A stretch of 64,000 bases of DNA from contig JAFLDZ010000008.1 in assembly GCA_017302135.1 (NCBI GenBank), forward strand, positions 1-64,000, read 5' to 3'. Source of the DNA: Lysobacterales bacterium. GTDB taxonomy: Bacteria > Pseudomonadota > Gammaproteobacteria > Xanthomonadales > Xanthomonadaceae. The notes below the pieces were generated by a model that was not told where the DNA came from, searched no databases, and saw only the letters and a list, made by a program, of their open reading frames with translations. Numbering within the stretch: the first letter of the stretch is position 1; each line of letters opens with the position of its first letter. The position numbers and the translations under genes were made by a program. Shown one piece after another: positions 46,213 through 56,447 of the stretch.

Positions 46213-47694
46213 TTAGCCCTTCTTCTGTTTGCGGGTCGCTGTCTGCTTGCGCCCCGGAGGCGCTTCCAACGCGATCGCCAACGCCTGCTGCGGGCCTTCG
46301 ATCGCCGCAGGGAACACGATGTTCTCGACCGTGCGGATGCGGGTCATCGCGCGATAGGTTTCGGTGCGGAAGCTGGCCAGCTCGGCGCCCTGCAGCGGCT
46401 GCGGCGGCGGCATGGTCACCGACAGCGGATTGCGGTGCACGCCGTTGATGCGGAATTCGTAGTGCAGATGCGGGCCGGTCGACATGCCGGTGCTGCCCAC
46501 ATAGCCGATCGTCGTGCCCTGGGCGATGCGCTGGCCCGGGCGGATGTTGCCGAAGCGCGACATGTGGCCGTACAGCGTGGTGTAGCCGTTGCCGTGATCG
46601 AGAATGACCGCGCGACCGTAGCCGCCCTGCCAGCCGACCACCTGCACGCGGGCATCGCCGGCGGCCTGGATCGGCGTGCCGGTGGCTGCGGCGTAGTCGA
46701 CGCCCTTGTGCATGCGGGTGCGTCCCAGCACCGGGTGCCGGCGCGTGCCGAAGCTGGAGCTCAACCGGGCGTAGGGGATCGGCATGCGGATGAAGCTTTT
46801 CTTCAGCGGTCGGCCATCGGAGGTGAAGTATTCCGGTTTGCCGTTGCGCACGTGGCGGAACGCGGTGTGCAGCTTGCCGTCGATCGTGAACGCAGCGGCC
46901 AGCACCGCGCCGGTCTTTTCCAGTTCGCCGTCGACCCACATCTGGTCGACGACCACGCTGAAGCGGTCGTCGGCGTCGAGATCGGAATCGAAGTCGATGT
47001 CGTACTTGAACATCTGATCGGTCAGTTGATCCAGGTGCCCGCCGCTCAAGCCGAGCTTGCGCGCCGACCGGAACAGCGAGCCGCCGACCTTGCCGCTGAG
47101 CACCACGGTGCGCACATCGATATCGCGCTTCAATTCGGTTTCGCGGATCTTGTCGCCGGTGAGGTCGAGCTGGATCCGCTGGCCGTCGCGGCGCACGTAG
47201 CGGATCGCACGCAGTTTGCCGTTCACCGGCAGATCGAGGGCCAAGTGGGTGTCGGGGGTGATCTGACCGATCTCGGCCTTCACGCCGGGATGCGCCAGCA
47301 CGCGTTCGAGTTCGGATTCCGGAATGTCCAGGCTGCTGAACATGTGTTTCAGCGAGGCGCCGCGTTTGACCGTGACCGTCTGCCAGCTGTCGCCGAGGTT
47401 GCCGCGCTGGCGGGCCAGCGACAGCGGCGGCAGCTTCAGCGACATGGTCTGGATCGGCGTGGCGGCGGCGGGTTGCAGCACGGTCGCGAAGCCGGGCACG
47501 ATGGTCCCGAGCAGTGCGACCATGGTGGCGACCAGACTGGCGTGCGCCCATTGGCGACGGGTCCAGCGGCCATTGAAGCCCGGCTGGACAGTGGATTCGG
47601 GCGTGGTCTGACGGGCTTCCTGCTCCGTGGCCTGACGCAGGTTCTTCAGCCGCACCAGGCGGTTGTGGACGGTGCGGCTCGAGGATGTGGACAT
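46213..47694 (-). CDS. M23 family peptidoglycan endopeptidase (MepM-like)
   Basis: A 493-residue envelope protein. One N-terminal membrane segment (residues of about 50-75) leads to an OapA/LysM-like region (VKRGASLKHMFSSLDIPESEL near 105) and a central domain. The LytM peptidase domain (about 310-430) has the zinc motif TRMHKGVDYAAATGTPI near residue 335 and the second HxH, GPHLHYEFRING near 415. It would cut peptide cross-links during cell elongation, as MepM does. A basic Lys/Arg-rich tail ends the protein. Transcribed from a good promoter divergent from tyrS; anmK lies downstream. Confidence 0.93.
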   Translation of the reverse strand: MSTSSSRTVHNRLVRLKNLRQATEQEARQTTPESTVQPGFNGRWTRRQWAHASLVATMVALLGTIVPGFATVLQPAAATPIQTMSLKLPPLSLARQRGNLGDSWQTVTVKRGASLKHMFSSLDIPESELERVLAHPGVKAEIGQITPDTHLALDLPVNGKLRAIRYVRRDGQRIQLDLTGDKIRETELKRDIDVRTVVLSGKVGGSLFRSARKLGLSGGHLDQLTDQMFKYDIDFDSDLDADDRFSVVVDQMWVDGELEKTGAVLAAAFTIDGKLHTAFRHVRNGKPEYFTSDGRPLKKSFIRMPIPYARLSSSFGTRRHPVLGRTRMHKGVDYAAATGTPIQAAGDARVQVVGWQGGYGRAVILDHGNGYTTLYGHMSRFGNIRPGQRIAQGTTIGYVGSTGMSTGPHLHYEFRINGVHRNPLSVTMPPPQPLQGAELASFRTETYRAMTRIRTVENIVFPAAIEGPQQALAIALEAPPGRKQTATRKQKKG

Positions 47695-47734
47695 CGGACG
47701 GATTCCCCCCTGTCAGGGATGACCAGAACCGACA

Positions 47735-47763
47735 CCATAATTCAGACGAAAAGATTGCGTCAA
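47735..47763 (-). promoter_or_regulatory. Sigma-70-type promoter of the M23 peptidase gene
   Basis: On the minus strand, TTGACG (47758-47763), 17 bases, TTATGG (47735-47740). Four of six -10 positions and five of six -35 positions match consensus. It lies 41 bases before the M23 start codon, in the divergent region shared with tyrS. In the tyrS leader an 8-bp stem (47833-47855) is present but no T-box features were seen. Confidence 0.6.
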
Positions 47764-47901
47764 ATCCTTGACAGGCTTGGTTTTTTTTAACATTTCGGGT
47801 TAACTGTCCTTTAACACCTTGTTCATGCTGGCGACCCCGTTCTGTCGACGGGGTCTCCTTCCTGGCCCCATCTTCCCCACAGGTTCACGGTTTGACTTCC
47901 C

Positions 47902-49134
47902 ATGCCCACTGACGCCACCGCCTCGGCCATCGCCCTCATTGCGCGGGGCGCCGACGAAATCCTCAAGCGCGAGGAGCTGGAAGCCCGCCTCGCCGCGTCC
48001 ATGAAACCCGGCGGCCGTCCGCTGCGGATCAAGGCCGGTTTCGACCCCACCGCGCCCGATCTGCACATCGGCCACACCGTGCTGCTCAACAAGATGCGCC
48101 AGTTCCAGGAGCTGGGGCATCAGGTGATCTTCCTGATCGGCGATTTCACCGGAATGATCGGCGACCCCACCGGCAAGAACGTCACCCGCAAGCCGCTGAC
48201 CCGCGAGGACGTGCTGGCCAATGCCGAGACCTATGCCGAGCAGGTGTTCAAGGTGCTGGACAAGGACCGCACCGAAGTGCGCTTCAACAGCGAGTGGTTC
48301 GGCAGGATGAGCGCGGCCGACATGATCAGGCTCGCCGGCCAGCACACGGTCGCGCGCATGCTGGAACGCGACGACTTCGCCAAGCGCTACGTCGCGCAGC
48401 AGTCGATCGCGATCCACGAATTCCTCTACCCGCTGGTGCAGGGCTACGACTCGGTGGCGCTGAAGGCCGACGTGGAGTTGGGCGGCACCGACCAGAAATT
48501 CAATCTGCTGATGGGCCGCGGCCTGCAGGAGCACCACGGCCAGCCGCCGCAGATCGTGCTGACCATGCCGCTGCTGGAAGGGCTGGACGGCGTCAACAAG
48601 ATGTCCAAATCGCTGGGCAACTACATCGGCATCGCCGAGCCGGCGATCGACATCGTCAACAAGACCATGAAGATCGGCGACGATCTGATGTGGCGCTGGA
48701 TCGATCTGTTGAGTTTCGAGATCGGCATCGATGAAGCGAAACGTCTCAAGGCCGACATCGCCAGCGGACAGCTCAATCCGCGCGACCTGAAGCTGCGCCT
48801 CGCGCGCGAACTCGCCGCGCGCTTCCACGATGCCGCCGCCGCCGACACCGCCATCGCCGGCTGGCAGGCTGCGGTCAGCGGCGAAGGCGACATGACATTA
48901 CTCGCGCTGCAGGACGTGACCATTCCGGCCGAAGGCATCCGCATCGCGGCGCTGCTCACTGCGGCCGGGATCACGCCGAGCAATTCGGAAGCCAACCGAA
49001 AACTCAAGGAACGCGCGGTGAAGGTCGATGGCCATGTGGTCGAAGATCCGCAGGCCACGTTCGCACCCGGTTTCGAGGGTGTGTTGCAAGTGGGTAAGCG
49101 CAATTTCGCGCGGGTGAGGTTGATCGCGGGATGA
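47902..49134 (+). CDS. tyrS: Tyrosyl-tRNA synthetase
   Basis: A 410-residue class I aminoacyl-tRNA synthetase of the TyrZ-type found in many gammaproteobacteria. HIGH is intact at residues 55-58 ([10 protein letters not shown]) and KMSKS at 233-237. The segment [25 protein letters not shown] between them is typical, and a C-terminal S4 domain (about 340-410) reads [24 protein letters not shown]. Divergent from the M23 peptidase. Confidence 0.97.
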   Translation: MPTDATASAIALIARGADEILKREELEARLAASMKPGGRPLRIKAGFDPTAPDLHIGHTVLLNKMRQFQELGHQVIFLIGDFTGMIGDPTGKNVTRKPLTREDVLANAETYAEQVFKVLDKDRTEVRFNSEWFGRMSAADMIRLAGQHTVARMLERDDFAKRYVAQQSIAIHEFLYPLVQGYDSVALKADVELGGTDQKFNLLMGRGLQEHHGQPPQIVLTMPLLEGLDGVNKMSKSLGNYIGIAEPAIDIVNKTMKIGDDLMWRWIDLLSFEIGIDEAKRLKADIASGQLNPRDLKLRLARELAARFHDAAAADTAIAGWQAAVSGEGDMTLLALQDVTIPAEGIRIAALLTAAGITPSNSEANRKLKERAVKVDGHVVEDPQATFAPGFEGVLQVGKRNFARVRLIAG

Positions 49135-49186
49135 CTGCGGGGGCTTGAGCGAGCCGGCGTACCGGACCGCTCCGACCCGGAACGAA

Positions 49187-51229
49187 TCAGCTGAGGTGAT
49201 GGCCCCGATGCAGGTCCTGCTCCTGCTGCGGCTGCGCGACCTGCGCATTCGGGAACATCTGCGCGACCGCCATCGGCGCGGTTTGTTTCTGGCCGTCCAC
49301 GCCGTTCTGGGAGGCCACGAGCGAGGGTTGCCCGCCGTCGCCCTGCGCGATCTGGATGCCGCTGATGGCGGTCAGACCGTCGTGGCGGGCCTGCGAGGCC
49401 ACTCGCGCGGACGCTTCCACCAGTTGCTCCGGATGCTGTCTCCCCAGATCGGTCTGCTGCAGCAATTCGTGCGCCTGGCTGTACAGCGACTGCGGCTTCG
49501 GATTGTCGGGCGAGCGCGCCAGCGCAGGGTCCAGCGCATGCAGCGAGTCGTTCATCGGCGTGCGCAGCGCGGTGTCGATGTCGACCCGCGCGATCTTCAC
49601 GCTGTCCGCATGCGTGTCGTGCATCTCCTTGACGATCAGCGACCGGCCGTCGCGGCTCAGCGCGACTTCGCCGATGCGATCCATGTCCATGTCCTTGGCG
49701 CTGTTCGCGACCGCAGCGGACAGCCGCCCCTGCGCGCTTTCGTCCAGCGCGAGCCGCGAATGGCGCGCTTCGGGGTCGTTGGCGCGCTCGTGCAGGATCC
49801 CCGCCGTGGTCGGGTTGGTGTCGCGGTCCATCAGCGTCGAGACGCGCCGCGAGCTTTCCAGAAAGAGTTTGGTCGGGTCGATCTGGTCGCGATCGTGCAG
49901 GCCGATGAACGTGTCGTTCGGCTTCGGCGTGTGGTGATCGTCCGGACGCAACTGCGGCCGCGATTCCAGCGTGCCCTGCGTCGGTCGCAGACCGTCGTCG
50001 ACGGTGCCCCCGGGATGCATGTGCACCGAATCCAGGGCCACGCGCTGCTTGCCGGTGATGTTGTTGTCGATGCCCGGTCCCACCTGCACGTCGCCCTGCA
50101 GGCTCGGCGTGTCCTGGGTGCGGTCCGCGTACCAGTAACCGGTCTTCGCGTAGCCGACGCGCTGGAAGAAGGTCGAATTGGAATCGTGCACGACCAGGCT
50201 GTCGGGGTCGGGCTGCACCGCCCGATGGATCCGGTGACCGACCAGATCGTTGAGATATTCGCCGGCCAGATTGCCGGACATCTGCGCCAGCCCCTTGCCG
50301 CTGGCGTAGCCGCCGCCGATGTCCGAATGGCAACCGGCCAGACCGATGTTCGCGAACCGGTCGGGGTTCGCATCGACCATCGCATCGGTCACGGTCTTGT
50401 TGACCGGAAACGTGGTGCGATGCTCGTCCAGCGCGGTGAACTGGATCGCGCTGCTGATGTTGGTCGGCAGCATGCGGTCGTGCTGTTCGGCCGCGCCGGT
50501 CGCGACCGGGTCGAACAGCACCGCCGCGATCTGCGCCTTGCCCGGAGCGACGATCTCACCGGACAGCTCGCGGAATTCCTTCTCGGCCGGCACGCTGCCG
50601 GGCTGGCCGCGCGCCCATTCCTTCCAGGTCTGCGTGTTGCTGCGGGCGTCATCGTCGCGCTGCACGGCGTAGCCCAGATCCGCCTGGATCCCGTACTTGC
50701 CGACGACCGACGCGAATTCCGCCGCCTCCACCGCGCCGCGGCTGAAACCGAAGGTGATCACGCTGATCTGCGCGTCGGGGTTTTCCTGCTTCCACTGCCG
50801 CGCCTTGTCGCCCAGGTCCTTGTACATCTCGAACACCCGGTCCTGCACCGAGCTGCCGGAGGCCTGGTCCGGCATGTTCTGCCGCGTGCTTTCCTGGGTG
50901 CCCGGACCTTCGATGTAGCGGGCGTGCATCCGGCTGAAGCCGGGCGCGTCGGGCCCGTCGCCGTGGATGAAGCGGTCGTAGTTCTCGTACAGCGCATGGA
51001 CGTTGGTGCGCGAATCCAGGGTCTGCGTCGCATCGTTCCCGGTGCCGTCGAAGGCGGCGACGAACACGTAGCGGTTCGGATCCCTGATATCGAAACCCGG
51101 CGATTCGGGGCGCATGGCGGCGATCTGCTGCCGCGCCACGTCGTAGGTCGCCAGGTCGTTGGGTGTCGCGATATAGGCGTTCTCGACGCCGACAGCGGGG
51201 TCGCGGCCGTCCGAGGCTTGATAAGGCAT
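49187..51229 (-). CDS. DUF2235 (Tle1-like lipase) protein with XVIPCD-like C-terminal modules; putative X-T4SS effector
   Basis: A 680-residue protein without signal peptide. The N-terminal half is a DUF2235 hydrolase: VFVAAFDGTGND near residue 60, the nucleophile elbow TFGFSRGAVEAAEF near 158 and CHSDIGGGYASGKGL near 300, as in Tle1 phospholipase effectors. The C-terminal region from about 470 has two modules. The first (DESAQGRLSAAVANSAKDMD...RIGEVALSRDGRSLIV) and the second (QSLYSQAHELLQQTDLGRQHPEQLVEASARVASQARHDGLTAI) resemble the XVIPCD secretion signal of Xanthomonas-type T4SS effectors. The start at 51229 has AGGACAGGAAG before it. The 291 bases upstream hold no gene, and no obvious immunity gene is adjacent. 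The effector role is inferred. Confidence 0.75.
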   Translation of the reverse strand: MPYQASDGRDPAVGVENAYIATPNDLATYDVARQQIAAMRPESPGFDIRDPNRYVFVAAFDGTGNDATQTLDSRTNVHALYENYDRFIHGDGPDAPGFSRMHARYIEGPGTQESTRQNMPDQASGSSVQDRVFEMYKDLGDKARQWKQENPDAQISVITFGFSRGAVEAAEFASVVGKYGIQADLGYAVQRDDDARSNTQTWKEWARGQPGSVPAEKEFRELSGEIVAPGKAQIAAVLFDPVATGAAEQHDRMLPTNISSAIQFTALDEHRTTFPVNKTVTDAMVDANPDRFANIGLAGCHSDIGGGYASGKGLAQMSGNLAGEYLNDLVGHRIHRAVQPDPDSLVVHDSNSTFFQRVGYAKTGYWYADRTQDTPSLQGDVQVGPGIDNNITGKQRVALDSVHMHPGGTVDDGLRPTQGTLESRPQLRPDDHHTPKPNDTFIGLHDRDQIDPTKLFLESSRRVSTLMDRDTNPTTAGILHERANDPEARHSRLALDESAQGRLSAAVANSAKDMDMDRIGEVALSRDGRSLIVKEMHDTHADSVKIARVDIDTALRTPMNDSLHALDPALARSPDNPKPQSLYSQAHELLQQTDLGRQHPEQLVEASARVASQARHDGLTAISGIQIAQGDGGQPSLVASQNGVDGQKQTAPMAVAQMFPNAQVAQPQQEQDLHRGHHLS

Positions 51230-51520
51230 CTTCCTGTCCTTTCGGTTGTGGTTTGCGGATAACCGCGCATCCTGCGCGGCGCGCGTTGCGATCTTGGATA
51301 GCACGCCGCTCTTGGGCGGGTCAAACCGGCGATCCATGCAGGGTGGCGCGATGCTTTGGGGGCGTCCGGTGTCCCCGCGACTCCCGGACGACGATACCCG
51401 CAGTGACCGATGGCAGGGGGGGCGATGCCGGTGTCGGGCTATGCTTCGGCCACGATCCGCAGCTGGCATCCATGCCCGCACCGCGTCCGCGTCTTACCGC
51501 TCCGGTCCGAGTCCCTCATC

Positions 51521-53668
51521 ATGTCCCCCCGATTGCTGCCCATTGCGCTGCTCATGACCCTTCCGCTGTCCTCGTTCGCCGCCACGCTTCCCCCGCCGCC
51601 CGACGCCGCCCAGAAGCCGCACCAGGTCAAGGCGCCGCATGGCGCGGTACGCAACGACGAGTACTACTGGCTGCGCGACGACAAGCGCGAAGACAAGGCG
51701 ATGCTCGCCTATCTCGATGCCGAGAACGCCTACACCGATGCGGTGATGGCGCCGCTCAAGCCGCTGCAGGAGACGCTGTACAACGAGATCGTCGGCCGGA
51801 TCAAACAGGACGACGATTCGGTGCCTTACCGCGAGCGCGGCTGGTGGTATTTCAGCCGCTTCCAGGCGGGCAACGACTATCCGGTCTATCTGCGCGCCAA
51901 GGCCGCCGCCGACGGCACGCAGGGCAAGGACGATCAGGTCCTGCTCGACGTCAACGTGCTGGCCAAGGACAAGAACTATTACAGCGTCGGCGACATGGCG
52001 GTGACCCAGGACAACGCCATCCTCGCCTATGCCGAAGACGACAACGGCCGCCGCCAATACACCATCCGCATCAAGAACCTCGACACCGGCGAGCTCTATC
52101 CCGACGAAATCAAGGGCGTCTCGGCGAACCTGATCTGGGCCGACGACAACAGGACCCTGTTCTACATCGAGAACGATCCGGAAACGCTGCTGAGCGTGCG
52201 GGTGAAGAAGCATGTGCTCGGTACGCCGGCAAGCGCCGATGTCCTCGTCTATGAGGAAGAAGACGACAGTTTCTACATGGACATCAGTCGTACCCGCGAC
52301 GACAGGTTCATCTGCATCGGCGTCGAGAGCACGGTCTCCACCGAAATGCGCTGCGCGCCCGCCGCCGATCCGAAGACCTTCACCGTGTTCGCACCGCGCG
52401 AGCGCGATGTGGAATACAACGCCGATCATCTCGATGGCCGCTGGGTGATCCACACCAACGCGCCGGGCGCCGACGGCAAGCCGGCCGCCAACTACAAACT
52501 GATGACCGCCGCCAGCGGCGCGACCTCGCGCAGCGAGTGGAAAGACTGGGTCGCGCATCGCGACGACGTGTTCATCGACAGCTTCGAACTGTTCGACGGC
52601 TTCACCGCGATTTCCGAGCGTTCCGGCGGCCTCGAACGCATCCGTCTGCTGAAGACGGACGGCGAGGAATTCGTGAAGGCCGACGAGCCCGCGTATTCGA
52701 TGGGCTTCTCGACCAATTCCGAAGCCGATACGCCGTGGCTGCGGTACAGCTACACCTCGCTGACCACGCCGGCCACCACCTACGAACTCAACACCGTCAC
52801 CGGCGAGCGCCGGATGCTGAAGCAGCAGCCGGTGATCGGCTACGATGCATCGCAATACGTCACCGAACGCGTCTGGTCCACCGCCCGCGACGGCGTGAAA
52901 GTGCCGGTGTCGCTGGTGTACAAGAAAGGTTTCGAGCGCAACGGCACTGCGGCGATGCTGCAGTACGCCTACGGCAGCTACGGCCTTTCGATGGACCCCG
53001 GTTTCAGCGTGACGAATGTCAGCCTGCTCGATCGCGGCATGGTCTACGCCATCGCCCACATCCGCGGCGGCCAGGAAATGGGCCGCAAGTGGTACGACGA
53101 CGGCAAGCTGTTCCACAAGCAGAATACGTTCAACGATTTCATCGACGTCACCGACGATCTGGTCGCCAAGGGCTATGCCGCGAAAGACCGCGTCGGCGCC
53201 TACGGCGGCAGCGCCGGCGGCCTGCTGATGGGCGCGATCTCGAACATGGCACCCGACAAATACCGGGTGATCCTGTCGCAGGTGCCGTTCGTGGATGTGG
53301 TCACCACCATGCTGGATCCGACCATCCCGCTGACCACCAACGAATACGACGAATGGGGCAACCCGGAGAAGAAGAAGTACTACGACTACATGCTGTCGTA
53401 TTCGCCCTACGACAACCTGTCGAAGCAGGCCTACCCGGCGATGTTCGTCGGCACCGGTCTGTGGGATTCGCAGGTGCAGTACTGGGAGCCGGCGAAGTAC
53501 GTCGCCCGCCTGCGCGATCTCAATACATCGAACCAGCCGGTGGTGTTCCGCACCAATATGGACGCCGGTCACGGCGGTAAATCGGGGCGTTTCCGCCGCT
53601 ACCGCGAACAGGCCGAGATGTTCAGCTTCCTGCTCGACCAGCTGTCCGTGGTTCCCGTCAACAAATGA
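51521..53668 (+). CDS. ptrB: Oligopeptidase B (S9A serine peptidase), exported form
   Basis: A 715-residue peptidase cleaving short peptides after Arg or Lys. N-terminal signal peptide MSPRLLPIALLMTLPLSSFAA. The oligopeptidase B signature NDEYYWLRDDKREDKAMLAYLDAENAYTD follows, then the beta-propeller. The catalytic domain has GAYGGSAGGLLMGAISN near residue 561, the acid in TGLWDSQVQYWEPAKY near 648 and DAGHGGKSGRF near 690, in the family order; QVPFVDVVTTMLD is characteristic. Start at 51521 was chosen because it creates the signal peptide. The stop overlaps the DUF454 gene by 4 bases. Confidence 0.94.
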   Translation: MSPRLLPIALLMTLPLSSFAATLPPPPDAAQKPHQVKAPHGAVRNDEYYWLRDDKREDKAMLAYLDAENAYTDAVMAPLKPLQETLYNEIVGRIKQDDDSVPYRERGWWYFSRFQAGNDYPVYLRAKAAADGTQGKDDQVLLDVNVLAKDKNYYSVGDMAVTQDNAILAYAEDDNGRRQYTIRIKNLDTGELYPDEIKGVSANLIWADDNRTLFYIENDPETLLSVRVKKHVLGTPASADVLVYEEEDDSFYMDISRTRDDRFICIGVESTVSTEMRCAPAADPKTFTVFAPRERDVEYNADHLDGRWVIHTNAPGADGKPAANYKLMTAASGATSRSEWKDWVAHRDDVFIDSFELFDGFTAISERSGGLERIRLLKTDGEEFVKADEPAYSMGFSTNSEADTPWLRYSYTSLTTPATTYELNTVTGERRMLKQQPVIGYDASQYVTERVWSTARDGVKVPVSLVYKKGFERNGTAAMLQYAYGSYGLSMDPGFSVTNVSLLDRGMVYAIAHIRGGQEMGRKWYDDGKLFHKQNTFNDFIDVTDDLVAKGYAAKDRVGAYGGSAGGLLMGAISNMAPDKYRVILSQVPFVDVVTTMLDPTIPLTTNEYDEWGNPEKKKYYDYMLSYSPYDNLSKQAYPAMFVGTGLWDSQVQYWEPAKYVARLRDLNTSNQPVVFRTNMDAGHGGKSGRFRRYREQAEMFSFLLDQLSVVPVNK

Positions 53669-54162
53669 CGGCAGCGGCGCCTGCCCATGCCCGGGCAGGC
53701 GGCCTTCCCATGCAAAGATCCGCGCGGCTGCAACCGACGCAGCCACAACATGCACACCTGCAGCCGGCACACCCGCCGCCGGCACAGCCGGCACCGAGCC
53801 GTGTGCGGTGGTTGTGGTGGCTGCTGGCCTATTCCAGTCTGGCGCTCGGTCTGATCGGTATCGTCGTTCCGGGGTTGCCGACGGTGCCGTTCGTACTGCT
53901 GTCGGCCTTCGCCGCAGCGCGCGGTTCGCAGCGTCTGTATGCGCGGCTGCTTGCGCATCGCCGGTTCGGCCCGATGATCGTCGACTGGCAGTCGCAGGGC
54001 GCGGTCAGCCGCCGTGCGAAATGGTTGGCGACGACCATGATGAGCCTGTGCGCAGCGATCATGTTCCTGACCGCGCCGCAGCTCTGGATGGCGGCCACCG
54101 GCACCGCGATCATGGCCGTTGTCGCCATCTGGCTGTGGCGCAGGCCCCTGCCGAGCGCCTGA
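53665..54162 (+). CDS. DUF454 (YbaN-like) membrane protein
   Basis: A 165-residue protein. Residues 1-45 are Pro/Ala/Gln/His-rich. The YbaN core follows: LAYSSLALGLIGIVVPGLPTVPFVLLSAFAAARGS near 55-90, then a second pair of helices around 122-160. The DUF454 family is a small membrane protein family of unknown function. The start overlaps ptrB, though a later Met in the N-terminal low-complexity stretch could also be used. Confidence 0.88.
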   Translation: MTAAAPAHARAGGLPMQRSARLQPTQPQHAHLQPAHPPPAQPAPSRVRWLWWLLAYSSLALGLIGIVVPGLPTVPFVLLSAFAAARGSQRLYARLLAHRRFGPMIVDWQSQGAVSRRAKWLATTMMSLCAAIMFLTAPQLWMAATGTAIMAVVAIWLWRRPLPSA

Positions 54163-54208
54163 TTACGCGCGCATTCCGTCCAACCGGCATGGCGGCTACA
54201 CTGCGCGC

Positions 54209-54433
54209 ATGAATCGACGCCTCGCTCTCGCTTCCGCCGCCTTCGCGATTGTTTTGCCGCTGGCCCTGTCCGGCTGCGGCAACAAAGGCCCTCTGGTGCT
54301 GTCCGACGCGCCTGCCGAAACCGCCGTACCAGCGGAGCCGCCCGCGCCCGCGGCCACGCCTGCAGCAGACGCCACGCCCTTGCGCGACGCCACCACGCCT
54401 CCGCCTCCTGCCAGCGGCACGCCCGCGCGCTGA
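54209..54433 (+). CDS. lptM: LPS translocon maturation lipoprotein LptM (YifL-like)
   Basis: A 74-residue lipoprotein. Signal peptide followed by the lipobox [12 protein letters not shown]; the CGNKGPL sequence right after the acylated Cys is the LptM/YifL signature. The remainder is Ala/Pro-rich. LptM helps LptD oxidative maturation in E. coli. It precedes dapF by 2 bases, the classical gene order in gammaproteobacteria. Confidence 0.85.
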   Translation: MNRRLALASAAFAIVLPLALSGCGNKGPLVLSDAPAETAVPAEPPAPAATPAADATPLRDATTPPPPASGTPAR

Positions 54434-54435
54434 AC

Positions 54436-55305
54436 ATGAACGCAGTGCGGCAAGCGCCCCTGCCGTTCACCAAGATGCATGGCGCGGGCAACGATTTCGT
54501 GGTGATCGATCTTCGCGGCGGCGTCGCGCCGCCCGGCCCCGAACTGTGCCGCGCCATCGCCGACCGTCACACCGGCATCGGCTGCGATCAGATCCTCACC
54601 ATCGAACCGCCGCGCACCGCGTGGGCCGCCGCGTCGTATCGCATCTGGAACGCCGACGGCTCGTCCTCGCAGCAGTGCGGCAACGGTGCGCGCTGCATCG
54701 CCGCCTGGGTGCTGCGCGACAGCGTCGCCCGCGACCCCGAGCGTTGCCTCGCCGATCGTTTCGAACTCGACAGCCCCACCGGCACGCATGCGGTGGACGT
54801 GCTCGGCATCCATCACTACCGCATCGCCATGGGGCGCCCTGAATTCGAGCCTGCGCGCATTCCGCTGCACGGCTTCGATGCCGTGCAGGACGAGTACGCA
54901 CTGGCCTTCGGCGGCGAAGTGTTGAACATCGGCGCGGTGTCGATGGGCAATCCGCATGCGTTGATCGAGGTCGACGATGTCGATCTCGCGCCGGTCGCAA
55001 CCTTCGGCCCGGCCGTCCAACGACACGATGCGTTTCCGGAATCGGTGAACGTCGGTTTCGCGCAGGTGGTGTCGCGTGATCGCATCCGCTTGCGCGTGTT
55101 CGAGCGCGGCGTCGGCGAAACCCTGGCCTGCGGCAGCGGCGCCTGCGCGGCGGTGGCGGTGCTGATGCGGCGGGGTCGGATCGATCGCGACGTCGCGGTC
55201 GAACTGCCCGGCGGCACGCTCAATATCGCTTGGCCGGACGACACTGCGCAGATCGCGATGTCGGGTCCGGCCGCATTCGTATTCGAAGGGGAATGGTGGC
55301 AATGA
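54436..55305 (+). CDS. dapF: Diaminopimelate epimerase
   Basis: A 289-residue enzyme making meso-DAP for lysine and peptidoglycan. N-terminal [15 protein letters not shown], the first active Cys in [16 protein letters not shown] near residue 81 and the second in [14 protein letters not shown] near 231 are in place, as is [14 protein letters not shown] near 172. The N-terminus is a few residues longer than usual. Coupled by a 4-bp overlap to the DUF484 gene. Confidence 0.96.
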   Translation: MNAVRQAPLPFTKMHGAGNDFVVIDLRGGVAPPGPELCRAIADRHTGIGCDQILTIEPPRTAWAAASYRIWNADGSSSQQCGNGARCIAAWVLRDSVARDPERCLADRFELDSPTGTHAVDVLGIHHYRIAMGRPEFEPARIPLHGFDAVQDEYALAFGGEVLNIGAVSMGNPHALIEVDDVDLAPVATFGPAVQRHDAFPESVNVGFAQVVSRDRIRLRVFERGVGETLACGSGACAAVAVLMRRGRIDRDVAVELPGGTLNIAWPDDTAQIAMSGPAAFVFEGEWWQ

Positions 55306-55997
55306 CCGACACGTTCGACAAATTCGACAAGGCGCAGGAAAAACTCGGTGCGCACGAGATCGCCGCATGGCTGCGCCGGCATCCGAATTTCCTGCAGCAG
55401 TTCCCCGATCTGGCCTTGACGCTGGTGGTGCCGCGCGAGCAGGGCTCGGCGGCGTCGCTGGCCGGGTATCAGCTGGAAATCCTCCGCGACAAGAATCGCG
55501 AACTCTCGCGCAGGCTGCAGGAACTGTTCGCCAATGCGCAGGAAAACGAACGCCTGGCGGTGCGCACGCACCAACTCACGCTGGCATTGATGAAACAGGA
55601 TCGCGCCGACGACACCGCGCGCGCGATGGCAGCGAGTCTGGAAGAGGATTTCAACGGCGATCTGGTGCGCATCGTGTTGTTCACGCCGGTCGAAGGCTTG
55701 GACGCCGCCGATTGGCTGCAGACCATCGCCGAAGACAGCGCCCGCCTCGCGCCGTTCCGCGATTGCCTGAAGGACGGCGAGCCGATCTGCGGCCGCCTGC
55801 AGCCGGAAAAGAACGCGCTGCTCTATGGTGTGCGTGCCGAAGACGTGGCCAGCAGCGCGCTGCTGCCGCTGCCCGGCCGCGGCCTGATCGCGGTCGGCAG
55901 CCGCGACGCGAACCGCTTCTTTCCCGGGATGGGCACGCTGTTCCTGCGGATGATGGGCGAGGCCTTCGACACCGCGATGCGGCGGTTCGAGGGCTGA
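55302..55997 (+). CDS. DUF484 (GAF-like) family protein
   Basis: A 231-residue cytoplasmic protein. The family opening [24 protein letters not shown] near residue 24 is followed by a coiled-coil ([28 protein letters not shown]) and a GAF-like domain to the end with [39 protein letters not shown]484 genes nearly always lie between dapF and xerC. Function unknown. Start at 55302 overlaps the dapF stop. Confidence 0.92.
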   Translation: MTDTFDKFDKAQEKLGAHEIAAWLRRHPNFLQQFPDLALTLVVPREQGSAASLAGYQLEILRDKNRELSRRLQELFANAQENERLAVRTHQLTLALMKQDRADDTARAMAASLEEDFNGDLVRIVLFTPVEGLDAADWLQTIAEDSARLAPFRDCLKDGEPICGRLQPEKNALLYGVRAEDVASSALLPLPGRGLIAVGSRDANRFFPGMGTLFLRMMGEAFDTAMRRFEG

Positions 55998-56015
55998 CGC
56001 CGCAGGGCGCGCCGA

Positions 56016-56447
56016 ATGGCAGCCGCCATCAACCCGCTGCTGGTCATCGGCGCCGCGCTCAGTGCGATCGCCGCGCTGCTGCATGTCGGCTGCATCGTGT
56101 TCGGCGCATCGTGGTATCGCTTCTTCGGCGCGGGCGAGCGCATGGCCCGGCTTGCCGAAGCCGGTGACTGGCGTGCGGCGGCGATCACGTCGGTGATCGT
56201 TGCGGTGCTGTCGATCTGGGCGCTGTACGCGCTGTCCGGTGCCGGTGCGATCCGAGCGCTTCCACTGCTGCGGATCGGCCTGTGCGCCATCGCTGCCGTG
56301 TATTCGCTGCGTGGTCTGGCCGGATTGCTGTATGCGGCATTCGGCGCGCGTGCCGACGCGGCGTTCTGGTGGTGGAGTTCCGCGATCTGCCTGGTCTTCG
56401 GCATCGTGCATGCCGTCGGTCTGATGCAGGTGTGGTCGCGGCTGTGA
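56016..56447 (+). CDS. Small four-helix membrane protein of unknown function
   Basis: A 143-residue protein with hydrophobic helices at about residues 8-30, 52-75, 82-105 and 115-138. A soluble loop (WYRFFGAGERMARLAEAGDWRAA) follows helix 1. It has no recognised catalytic residues. It is inserted between DUF484 and xerC with a 4-bp GTGA overlap to xerC, an extra gene in an otherwise conserved dapF-DUF484-xerC cluster. Confidence 0.75.
   Translation: MAAAINPLLVIGAALSAIAALLHVGCIVFGASWYRFFGAGERMARLAEAGDWRAAAITSVIVAVLSIWALYALSGAGAIRALPLLRIGLCAIAAVYSLRGLAGLLYAAFGARADAAFWWWSSAICLVFGIVHAVGLMQVWSRL

Noticed and set aside
47768..47793. tyrS promoter TTGACA with TAACAT
   Set aside because: The -35 is perfect but the only -10-like hexamer is 14 bases away, too close for a sigma-70 promoter.
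47764..47901. T-box leader controlling tyrS
   Set aside because: One 8-bp stem exists, but no T-box sequence, specifier loop or antiterminator is visible, and such leaders are not expected in gammaproteobacteria.
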